Assembly (NCBI GenBank): GCA_002439665.1 | Contig: DJPC01000138.1 | Coordinates: forward strand, 1 to 5,113 | Source: Dialister sp. UBA6422 | Lineage (GTDB): Bacteria > Bacillota > Negativicutes > Veillonellales > Dialisteraceae | DNA length: 5,113 nt | Direction: 5' to 3' | Part shown: positions 1 to 5,113 of the stretch, piece after piece | Numbering within the stretch: position 1 is the first letter of the stretch | How the letters are laid out: every line of letters begins with the position of its first letter | The notes under the pieces: model-generated | Databases searched by the model: none | What the model was told of the DNA's origin: nothing | What the model saw: only the letters and a program-made list of their open reading frames with translations | Translations under genes and position numbers: made by a program

Positions 1-26
1 AATAGTTGCGATAATGTTCCATAGTA

Positions 27-90
27 GTTGTTGGTTGCTAGTTATTAGTTATAGGTTTATTCATACAATCAACAACTAACAAATAGCAAC
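27..90. repeat. Heptamer-phased imperfect inverted repeat
   Basis: From 27 to 61 the sequence runs as five consecutive 7-base units that each begin GTT (GTTGTTG, GTTGCTA, GTTATTA, GTTATAG, GTTTATT). Positions 34-50 pair with 74-90 as a 17-bp inverted repeat with two mismatches (41/83 and 44/80) around a 23-base loop. No T-tract follows on the plus strand, so a terminator is unlikely in that direction. I see no open frame in 1-288. The unit style resembles the repeats at 209-268 and 2906-2945, and I infer one dispersed intergenic repeat family. Confidence 0.6.
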
Positions 91-158
91 AATCACCTCT
101 TTATATGATAAGTGCTAATTTCACAATTTAATTATATACCAAAATCGCAATTCCTGCA

Positions 159-187
159 TTTACATAGGAATCATGGTTTTGTAAAAT
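159..187 (+). promoter_or_regulatory. Candidate sigma-70-type promoter of nadE
   Basis: A -35 box TTTACA (159-164, one mismatch to TTGACA) is followed by a 17-base spacer and a -10 box TAAAAT (182-187, one mismatch to TATAAT). Transcription would start near 193-195, giving a leader of about 95 bases that contains the hairpin at 209-258. It is the best-matching promoter I found upstream of nadE. The call rests on consensus match only. Confidence 0.55.
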
Positions 188-208
188 GATGATAAAGGTG
201 ACTTGTAG

Positions 209-268
209 ACTAGTAACTGGTGACTAGGTTCTACTATGAACAGTCACCAGTTACTAGTTACCAATCGC
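209..268 (+). repeat. Perfect 17-bp hairpin of heptamer repeats in the nadE leader
   Basis: Positions 209-225 (ACTAGTAACTGGTGACT) are perfectly complementary to 242-258, with a 16-base loop. The right side continues as phased heptamers CAGTCAC, CAGTTAC, TAGTTAC and CAATCGC (241-268). The structure lies downstream of the predicted transcription start and ends 18 bases before the Shine-Dalgarno sequence (277-281). It has no T-tract, so it is not an intrinsic terminator. It may stabilise the mRNA, modulate nadE expression, or simply be a dispersed repeat that landed here. The related motif at 2906-2945 favours a repeat family over a nadE-specific operator. Confidence 0.75.
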
Positions 269-288
269 CAAAAATCTGAGGTATTACC

Positions 289-2172
289 ATGATCAAAATC
301 CGTACCGTTCAACTCGATATCCTGCCAGGAAACATTCGAGAAAATTGGAAACATATAGAAAAAGAAATTCTCCTAGCCAAAGAAGAAGAAATAGACCTAT
401 TAATTCTACCCGAAATGTGTCTCACCGGGTACCTCATCGGTGACCTATGGGATCAAAATGCCTTTCTTAAAGAAGCAGAAAAGTATAATGAAAAAATTCG
501 AGAAGCCTCTTACGGACTAGTGATCCTCTGGGGGAATGTTGCCATAGACTGGACAAAGACCAATGATGACGGCCGCCCGCGGAAATACAACGCCGCTTTT
601 GCCGCTGCCAATGGTAAACTAATTGCCCCAGAAGGCACGCAGCATCCCTACGTCATCAAAACCCTTCTTCCCAATTATCGCTGCTTTGATGACCGTCGCT
701 ATTTTACTTCTCTCCTTTCCTATGCCAGAGAAATAGGAAGCACAGCAGAAAAAGAACTCGCTCCTTGCGTCATTTCAGTAGGAAAAGAAACACTTCGCCT
801 AGGGCTTCTACTCTGTGAAGATAGCTGGGATGAAAATTACACCCTATCTCCCATGACCATTTTATCAAAGAAAAACTGTGATCTTTTCTGTAATCTATCC
901 GCCTCTCCCTTCACCTTGGGGAAAAACGAAAAACGACATCGCATGCTTTCTGCCGCTTTATCTAAACTGCACGTCCCCATGCTGTATATCAATCACAGAG
1001 GACTGCAAAATAATGGTAAAACATGTTATACCTTTGATGGCATGACTGCCGCCTATGATAAAGAAGGGCATCTGATAGGAGAAGCCGCTCCCTATACGAC
1101 ACCTAGAAGCACCTTCTATTTCCATTTAGAAAATAAAACTCTCACTATAGAAAGTACTATGCCTCCTTATAAAGAAGATATGCTTCTTAGCGCTATGCGC
1201 TACGGTGTCAATAAATTTTTAAAGGCCATTGGTGTATCCAAAGTGGTCATTGGTGTCTCTGGTGGCATTGATTCGGCAGTCAATGCAGCCCTCTATCGTT
1301 CTGTGCTTCCTGCCGATCATCTGCTTTTAGTCAATACACCTACAAAATTTAATAGCCAAATGACCAAAGATCTGGCAAAACAATTGGCAGATAATCTAGG
1401 CTCTCCCTATCTTACTGTCCCTATTGGTCACTTCATCGATGACACCGCCCAGGCACTAGAAGGTCTCTCTCTTTCTCCCAACGGACAGGGAACTATCCAT
1501 CTCACTAGCTTTATGAAAGAAAATATGCAAGCCCGTGATAGAAGCAGCCGGATCCTTGCTGCCCTTTCAGCCTCCTTCGGCGGTATCTTCACTTGTAATG
1601 CCAATAAAACAGAAACCACCGTAGGCTATGGTACCCTCTACGGCGATCTAGCAGGAGCCTTAGCTGCTACGGCCGATCTATGGAAATACCAAATCTATGA
1701 TCTAGGTAGAAAGCTTAATACTTGGTACGGCAAAGGCATGATTCCAGAAGGTATTTTTACTGTAAAGCCAAGTGCAGAACTTTCGGAAAAACAAGACGTC
1801 ACCCAAGGATTAGGTGATCCTCTCATTTATGAATACCACGACTATCTATTAAAAAGTTTCGTTGAACCTTGGCAAAGAAGCACCCCAGAAGATATCCTTT
1901 CCTGGTATATAGAAGGCACCTTAGAATCCCACCTGGGAACACCTGTCAAAATAGCTCAGCTCTTTCCCACTGCTGCTGATTTCATTTCCGACCTAGAACG
2001 CTGGTGGAACCTCTTTGCCGGCTTCTCCGTAGCCAAACGCATCCAAACGCCACCCATTCTAGCCATAAGCCGCCGCCCCTATGGTTACGATCTTCGTGAA
2101 TCGCAGCTGAAGCCATACTATACCGATGGGTATCTAGAAATGAAGGAGATGCTGGTGAGTAGGGATGAATAA
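289..2172 (+). CDS. nadE: Glutamine-dependent NAD+ synthetase
   Basis: This is the last enzyme of NAD+ synthesis: cytosolic amidation of deamido-NAD+ using ATP and ammonia released from glutamine. The 627 residues form the two-domain enzyme. Residues 1 to about 285 are a nitrilase-type amidase, with the catalytic triad visible as Glu42 (LPEM), Lys124 (IKTLLPNY) and Cys176 (LCEDSW). Residues from about 295 onward are the synthetase, with the ATP-pyrophosphatase P-loop SGGIDS at 324-329, NKTE at 439-442 and YGD at 451-453. The length fits the longer bacterial glutamine-dependent forms, and no key residue is missing. The start is supported by TGAGG at 277-281, seven bases upstream, and by an N-terminus (MIKIRTVQLD) that begins directly with the first amidase strand. 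The gene appears monocistronic, converges on the SLH gene, and is followed by 182 non-coding bases before the shared terminator. The attached amidase domain means glutamine rather than free ammonia is the likely nitrogen donor. Confidence 0.96.
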   Translation: MIKIRTVQLDILPGNIRENWKHIEKEILLAKEEEIDLLILPEMCLTGYLIGDLWDQNAFLKEAEKYNEKIREASYGLVILWGNVAIDWTKTNDDGRPRKYNAAFAAANGKLIAPEGTQHPYVIKTLLPNYRCFDDRRYFTSLLSYAREIGSTAEKELAPCVISVGKETLRLGLLLCEDSWDENYTLSPMTILSKKNCDLFCNLSASPFTLGKNEKRHRMLSAALSKLHVPMLYINHRGLQNNGKTCYTFDGMTAAYDKEGHLIGEAAPYTTPRSTFYFHLENKTLTIESTMPPYKEDMLLSAMRYGVNKFLKAIGVSKVVIGVSGGIDSAVNAALYRSVLPADHLLLVNTPTKFNSQMTKDLAKQLADNLGSPYLTVPIGHFIDDTAQALEGLSLSPNGQGTIHLTSFMKENMQARDRSSRILAALSASFGGIFTCNANKTETTVGYGTLYGDLAGALAATADLWKYQIYDLGRKLNTWYGKGMIPEGIFTVKPSAELSEKQDVTQGLGDPLIYEYHDYLLKSFVEPWQRSTPEDILSWYIEGTLESHLGTPVKIAQLFPTAADFISDLERWWNLFAGFSVAKRIQTPPILAISRRPYGYDLRESQLKPYYTDGYLEMKEMLVSRDE

Positions 2173-2291
2173 CCAGATCCTGGGAATTGGCATGGCATAT
2201 TTCTAGAAAACTTAGAGAAAGAAAAATCCACATCAAAGAAAAGTGTAGTGCCAGAGGAATTGCATAGTCTGTGCCTTGTCTCTTCTTCCTA

Positions 2292-2328
2292 ATGGCATGC
2301 CATCAATATCAGAGTCATGCGATGACTC
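2292..2328. repeat. 12-bp palindrome followed by a 7-bp hairpin, 3' of nadE
   Basis: ATGGCATGCCAT (2292-2303) is a perfect palindrome. Nine bases further, GAGTCAT (2312-2318) and ATGACTC (2322-2328) form a perfect 7-bp stem with a GCG loop. They lie in the untranslated stretch between the nadE stop and the terminator. No T-run follows on the plus strand (C-rich instead), so this is not an obvious terminator. A protein-binding site or a transcript-stabilising structure is possible. The rest of 2173-2354 shows nothing recognisable. Confidence 0.45.
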
Positions 2329-2354
2329 ACTGTCCCCCCTAACTCCTCACTATA

Positions 2355-2393
2355 AAAAGCCGTTCAAAGACAATTTGTCTCTGAACGGCTTTT
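2355..2393. terminator. Bidirectional rho-independent terminator
   Basis: A 12-bp stem (AAAAGCCGTTCA at 2355-2366 with 2382-2393) continues, after one A/C mismatch, into a 5-bp stem (AGACA/TGTCT) with a three-base ATT loop. Read on the minus strand the hairpin ends in five T residues (GGCTTTTTATAG), and on the plus strand in four (GGCTTTTATC). It starts 12 bases after the stop codon of the minus-strand SLH gene and is that gene's natural terminator. It also lies where convergent nadE transcripts would need to end. Confidence 0.92.
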
Positions 2394-2405
2394 ATCACAT
2401 GAGAA

Positions 2406-2894
2406 TTATTTCGTTTCTGCTTTTCCTCCGATGGTCACATCGGTTTTTCCAGCAATATGCCACTTGGTATTCACCCTGGCTCTGGCATCGGCTTCGCTGT
2501 CGGAATTGTAGCGAACCCGCGTGTCACCGGATATTTCAAAAATAGGCTTTACGTTACTCCCTTTCTTTTGCGGTTCTTTATAACCCAGGGCTTCCAATTC
2601 GCGGCTGTATTCTTTTTTCAGTTTCGCTAAGTTCTCGTCTGCCGCTACGTCTTTCTGGTTGTCCAGTACATTTTTAATCACACTGGCGATTTCATAGCGA
2701 GTTAGTTCTTTGGAAAAAAAGCTAGTGGTGTAGTCCGGTGCTTTCCCTTCTTCGCATAGGGTATAAGCAGCTTTATAATCCCAAGAGTCCTTCTTCACTG
2801 TGTCAAAGGAATTAGGGGCATACCAATTATAGGCGAAGGTATTAACCCCTAAGGCGGTGAGTAGCGCGGCCATAGCAACAATTTTATTCATCAT
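2406..2894 (-). CDS. Secreted single-SLH-domain protein with truncated OmpM-like barrel start
   Basis: This is a small envelope protein of 162 residues, or 161 from the second ATG. Residues 1-21 are a signal peptide (one Lys, a hydrophobic core, probable cut after TFA). Residues 30-78 match an SLH domain, ending in the typical LTRYEIASVIKNVL. Residues 84-104 are a charged helical linker (NLAKLKKEYSRELEALGY). From 118 the sequence FEISGDTRVRYNSDSEADAR resembles the first barrel strands of Negativicutes OmpM-type porins. In that family the SLH domain binds peptidoglycan while a barrel of several hundred residues sits in the outer membrane. Here the protein stops after two or three strands (TIGGKAETK) and lacks the aromatic C-terminal residue usual for such barrels. 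A terminator follows 12 bases later, so the short form looks like a settled gene end. It may be a periplasmic peptidoglycan-binding protein or a decayed porin. It is 58 bases downstream of engB. Confidence 0.8.
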   Translation of the reverse strand: MMNKIVAMAALLTALGVNTFAYNWYAPNSFDTVKKDSWDYKAAYTLCEEGKAPDYTTSFFSKELTRYEIASVIKNVLDNQKDVAADENLAKLKKEYSRELEALGYKEPQKKGSNVKPIFEISGDTRVRYNSDSEADARARVNTKWHIAGKTDVTIGGKAETK

Positions 2895-2897
2895 GTT

Positions 2898-2902
2898 CTC
2901 CT
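2898..2902 (-). promoter_or_regulatory. Shine-Dalgarno sequence of the SLH gene, favouring the second ATG
   Basis: On the minus strand AGGAG is followed by AAC and then two adjacent ATG codons (2894-2892 and 2891-2889). Spacing is three bases to the first ATG and six to the second. The second spacing is closer to normal, so translation may begin at 2891, making a 161-residue protein. The mature secreted product would be the same either way. Confidence 0.7.
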
Positions 2903-2905
2903 ATA

Positions 2906-2945
2906 GGTGACTGGTAACTGGGAAAGCCCCTAATCGCGAGTCACC
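2906..2945 (-). repeat. Heptamer-repeat hairpin between engB and the SLH gene
   Basis: GGTGACT (2906-2912) pairs perfectly with AGTCACC (2939-2945). Inside lies a second small pairing, GGG/CCC (2920-2922 with 2927-2929). The words GGTGAC, GTAACTGG and AATCGC recur from the nadE leader repeat (209-268), which suggests one repeat family. On the minus strand the structure begins 7 bases after the engB stop codon and ends three bases before the Shine-Dalgarno sequence of the SLH gene. There is no T-tract, so it is not an intrinsic terminator. It might affect processing or translation of an engB-SLH transcript. Confidence 0.6.
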
Positions 2946-2952
2946 CAATCTT

Positions 2953-3597
2953 TTATTTCTCGCAAATCTGCTTTTCTATGACACCCAGCAGTTCTTCCCG
3001 TCCTTCCCCTGTCAAAGAGGAATAGGCAATAGGCGCGTGGGCGGTAGGGAAGAGTTTTTTCAGTTGGGCCAGATTTTTGTGGAGTTCGTTGCGACTTAAT
3101 TTATCGCCTTTGGTTCCGATGATAATGAGATCAGGTGCAATAGATTTAAGCCAGTCATAGGCTTTTTTATCAATAGGAAGTCCAGGATGGCGCAGATCTA
3201 CTAAAAGTCCTATCAAGGCGAGTCCAGGAGATTTCTTCATATATTCATCAATGAAAGACGACCAGTTATCTTTATTTTCCTGACTGGTTTTCGCAAAGCC
3301 GTAGCCTGGAAGGTCCACCAAGTACCAATCCTGTCGCTGTTCTACTTCATCGACAGTACGACGAGATTGAATGGCGTAATAGTTAATAGTCCGTGTTTTC
3401 CCTGGTTCCCGGCTCACGTAAGCCAGTTTTCTTCTACCGCATAAAGAATTGATCAACGAAGATTTGCCTACATTGGACCGTCCGATAAAGGCGATTTCCT
3501 TTCTACCGTCAGTGACATATTGGTTCTTATTCACCGCAGAAGCAAAGTAGGCGGAGGAAAATATATGAAATTTTTCAACATCTTTGATCTCTGACAT
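2953..3597 (-). CDS. engB: Ribosome biogenesis GTP-binding protein EngB/YsxC
   Basis: This is a cytosolic TRAFAC-class GTPase of 214 residues, close to the usual family length. The family is needed for late assembly of the large ribosomal subunit and is often essential. All GTPase motifs are visible: G1 GRSNVGKSS at 39-47, G2 in the PGKTRTINYY stretch at 65-74, G3 DLPGYG at 95-100, G4 TKGD at 162-165 and G5 SSLTGEG at 193-199. The start is well supported by AGGAG at 3605-3609, seven bases upstream. It lies downstream of lon in the same direction, an order known from Bacillus (lonA-ysxC). Here, however, 269 bases separate the two, and a candidate promoter sits just ahead of engB, so it may be transcribed independently of lon. 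Nothing is missing or odd in the protein. Confidence 0.96.
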   Translation of the reverse strand: MSEIKDVEKFHIFSSAYFASAVNKNQYVTDGRKEIAFIGRSNVGKSSLINSLCGRRKLAYVSREPGKTRTINYYAIQSRRTVDEVEQRQDWYLVDLPGYGFAKTSQENKDNWSSFIDEYMKKSPGLALIGLLVDLRHPGLPIDKKAYDWLKSIAPDLIIIGTKGDKLSRNELHKNLAQLKKLFPTAHAPIAYSSLTGEGREELLGVIEKQICEK

Positions 3598-3620
3598 TTT
3601 TTCGCTCCTATTACTTTACA

Positions 3621-3649
3621 ATCATATGCATGAGTAATCATTTTTCCAA
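3621..3649 (-). promoter_or_regulatory. Candidate sigma-70-type promoter of engB
   Basis: On the minus strand TTGGAA (3649-3644, four of six matches to TTGACA), a 17-base spacer and TATGAT (3626-3621, five of six matches to TATAAT) lie just upstream of engB. Transcription would begin near 3614, leaving a leader of about 17 bases that still contains the Shine-Dalgarno sequence. The rest of the lon-engB gap (3650-3866) shows no gene and no hairpin with a T-run. Confidence 0.5.
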
Positions 3650-3866
3650 AAGCAGCTAGGGACTAGAGATGAGAAAGTAGAAAATCCGCTATAGTAACAA
3701 CACCCAAATCAGTAGCTACTAGCAACTGCGTTTCTGTTTCATAGTGTGAGGAATTTTTCTACTAAGGTATCAATTTATCGATTCAAACACCTGCTATCCT
3801 ATCAACCAATCAAGTCCTTATAACTCAACTCTCCCTATGACATCCCATTCCTAATCCCTAGGCTAC

Positions 3867-5113
3867 TTATTTCTCAACCAAAGCATGTGCAAGGACTTCA
3901 TCCACATTCTTGACACATACAAAGTGAAGTTTGTCCCGAACGGATTTGGGGATTTCATCCAGATCCCGTTTGTTCTTTTCTGGCAAAATAATCTGTTTGA
4001 GCCCAAACTGATTGGCCGCGAGGACTTTTTCTTTAAGTCCGCCGATAGGAAGGACTTCTCCAGTCAAGGTGATTTCACCAGTCATGGCAGTATCACTTCT
4101 GACTTTTCTGCCTGTATAGGCACTAGCCATAGCGGTAGCCATGGTGATGCCTGCCGATGGACCATCTTTCGGTACAGCCCCTTCGGGGAGATGGATATGG
4201 GTATCAATGGATTCATAGAAATCTTCTGGAAGTCCCAATTCTTTGGCCTTACTGCGGACGTACGTATAAGCAGTTTCTGCAGATTCTTTCATCACGTCTC
4301 CCAGCTGACCTGTCAAAATGAGATGTCCCTTTCCTTTTATGGTGACCGCTTCGGTATCCAAGACTTCTCCCCCAGCTGCTGTCCAGGCAAGACCATTGAC
4401 ACGTCCTACGGTGTCTTCATGTTCTTCTGCCATAGGTATAAATTTCACCGGTCCCAGATATTTTTCCAGTGTAGTAGCGGTGAGCTTAGGCATGGTATCA
4501 TCCTGGAGAACAATTTTCTTACCCACTTTACGGCATAGGGCACCAATGGTGCGCTCCAGATTTCTAACCCCAGCCTCTCTCGTATAGCTACGAATCACTT
4601 TACGAAGAAGAGGTGTGGTAAAATGGATATCTTTCGCTTTAAGACCATTTCTTTCTCTCTGACGAGGTACCAGATATTTCTTAGCGATTTCCAACTTTTC
4701 TTCTTCCGTATAGCCAGTAAGTTCAATGAGTTCCATACGATCCAGAAGAGCCGCCGGAATCGTAGATACAGAATTGGCAGTACAAAGGAAAAATACTTTG
4801 GACAAGTCAAAAGGAATATCGATATAGTTATCATGGAAAGATTTATTTTGTTCCGGATCCAGCGCTTCTAAGAGAGCCGATGCAGGGTCGCCGCGGAAGT
4901 CGGCACACACTTTATCGATTTCATCTAAGAGAATCAAAGGATTTTTGGTCTTAGCTTGGTTGATTGCTTCGATGAAACGACCTGGCATAGCAGCAATATA
5001 GGTGCGGCGATGACCACGGATTTCTGCTTCATCATGAACGCCACCCAAGGAAATGCGGGCAAATTTCCGTCCCATAGCCCGAGCAATCGACTGGGCTAGA
5101 GAGGTTTTACCCA
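3867..5113 (-). CDS. lon: ATP-dependent Lon protease, C-terminal part (LonA type)
   Basis: The 5' end of the gene lies beyond the right edge of the window. The 415-codon fragment keeps the frame to the edge, where it reads [17 protein letters not shown], the end of the Walker A motif, so the ATG at 5075 is internal. Lon is a cytosolic homohexameric AAA+ serine protease that degrades misfolded and selected regulatory proteins. The AAA+ part shows Walker B (ILLDEIDKV), sensor 1 (FFLCTANS), an arginine-finger region (LLDRMELI) and sensor 2 (GVRNLER). The protease part shows the catalytic serine in PKDGPSAG (codon 4155-4157) and the catalytic lysine, the second Lys of GGLKEK (codon 4026-4028), 43 residues apart as in E. 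coli Lon (Ser679/Lys722). No transmembrane segment interrupts the visible part and Walker A runs straight into the AAA+ core, favouring LonA over LonB. About 360 N-terminal residues are missing from view. The next gene downstream is engB. Confidence 0.97.
   Translation of the reverse strand, partial: GKTSLAQSIARAMGRKFARISLGGVHDEAEIRGHRRTYIAAMPGRFIEAINQAKTKNPLILLDEIDKVCADFRGDPASALLEALDPEQNKSFHDNYIDIPFDLSKVFFLCTANSVSTIPAALLDRMELIELTGYTEEEKLEIAKKYLVPRQRERNGLKAKDIHFTTPLLRKVIRSYTREAGVRNLERTIGALCRKVGKKIVLQDDTMPKLTATTLEKYLGPVKFIPMAEEHEDTVGRVNGLAWTAAGGEVLDTEAVTIKGKGHLILTGQLGDVMKESAETAYTYVRSKAKELGLPEDFYESIDTHIHLPEGAVPKDGPSAGITMATAMASAYTGRKVRSDTAMTGEITLTGEVLPIGGLKEKVLAANQFGLKQIILPEKNKRDLDEIPKSVRDKLHFVCVKNVDEVLAHALVEK

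Noticed and set aside
27..90. Possible terminator of an upstream gene or a CRISPR fragment
   Set aside because: No T-tract follows the stem on the plus strand, and the units are contiguous 7-mers without spacers, unlike a CRISPR array.
159..288. NAD-responsive riboswitch or NiaR/NrtR operator upstream of nadE
   Set aside because: I recognise no conserved riboswitch core or known operator. The only strong structure is the heptamer-repeat hairpin.
1982..2236. Minus-strand open frame overlapping the end of nadE
   Set aside because: It is antisense to conserved NAD+ synthetase sequence and has no recognisable motifs.
2276..2545. Plus-strand open frame of 89 codons across the terminator region
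   Set aside because: It runs through the hairpin terminator and then antisense into the SLH gene. Its start lacks a good ribosome binding site and the protein has no family resemblance.
3711..3720. AGTAGCTACT palindrome in the lon-engB gap
   Set aside because: A single 10-bp palindrome is weak evidence for a binding site and may be a remnant of the repeat family.
3885..4538. Long open frame on the plus strand opposite lon
   Set aside because: It lies wholly antisense to a strongly conserved Lon coding sequence, has no recognisable domain, and its composition follows from lon codon use.
1..5113. Apparent abundance of the tetranucleotide CTAG
   Set aside because: About two dozen occurrences by eye is close to chance for this length, so it shows only that CTAG is not avoided here.

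Overview
The window suggests a member of the Negativicutes, Firmicutes-related bacteria that have an outer membrane. The main clue is a small secreted protein at 2406-2894 that joins one SLH domain to the start of a porin-like beta-barrel. This is the layout of the OmpM-type proteins that tether the outer membrane to peptidoglycan in Veillonella, Selenomonas and Dialister-like organisms. The lon-engB gene order is also typical of Firmicutes. I cannot name the genus from sequence alone.

Layout. Positions 1-288 hold no gene. They contain a heptamer-phased inverted repeat (27-90), a good sigma-70-type promoter (159-187) and a perfect 17-bp hairpin in the leader of the next gene (209-258). nadE (289-2172, plus strand) encodes a complete glutamine-dependent NAD+ synthetase. 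A non-coding 3' stretch (2173-2354) leads to a strong hairpin terminator at 2355-2393, which lies between convergent genes and can serve both. The minus strand, read right to left, carries the C-terminal half of lon (3867 to the window edge), a 269-bp gap with a candidate promoter, engB (2953-3597), a short spacer with another repeat hairpin (2906-2945), and the SLH/porin-stub gene (2406-2894).

Functions. nadE completes NAD+ synthesis. lon encodes the ATP-dependent protease for damaged and regulatory proteins. engB encodes a GTPase needed for large ribosomal subunit assembly. The SLH protein belongs to the cell envelope. Only lon, engB and perhaps the SLH gene are plausibly co-transcribed; nadE is independent.

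I see no defence system, mobile element, CRISPR array or RNA gene. The window is mainly housekeeping. The least ordinary points are the miniature SLH/porin protein, which stops after the first barrel strands, and a family of heptamer-phased intergenic hairpins, two of which sit just upstream of ribosome binding sites.
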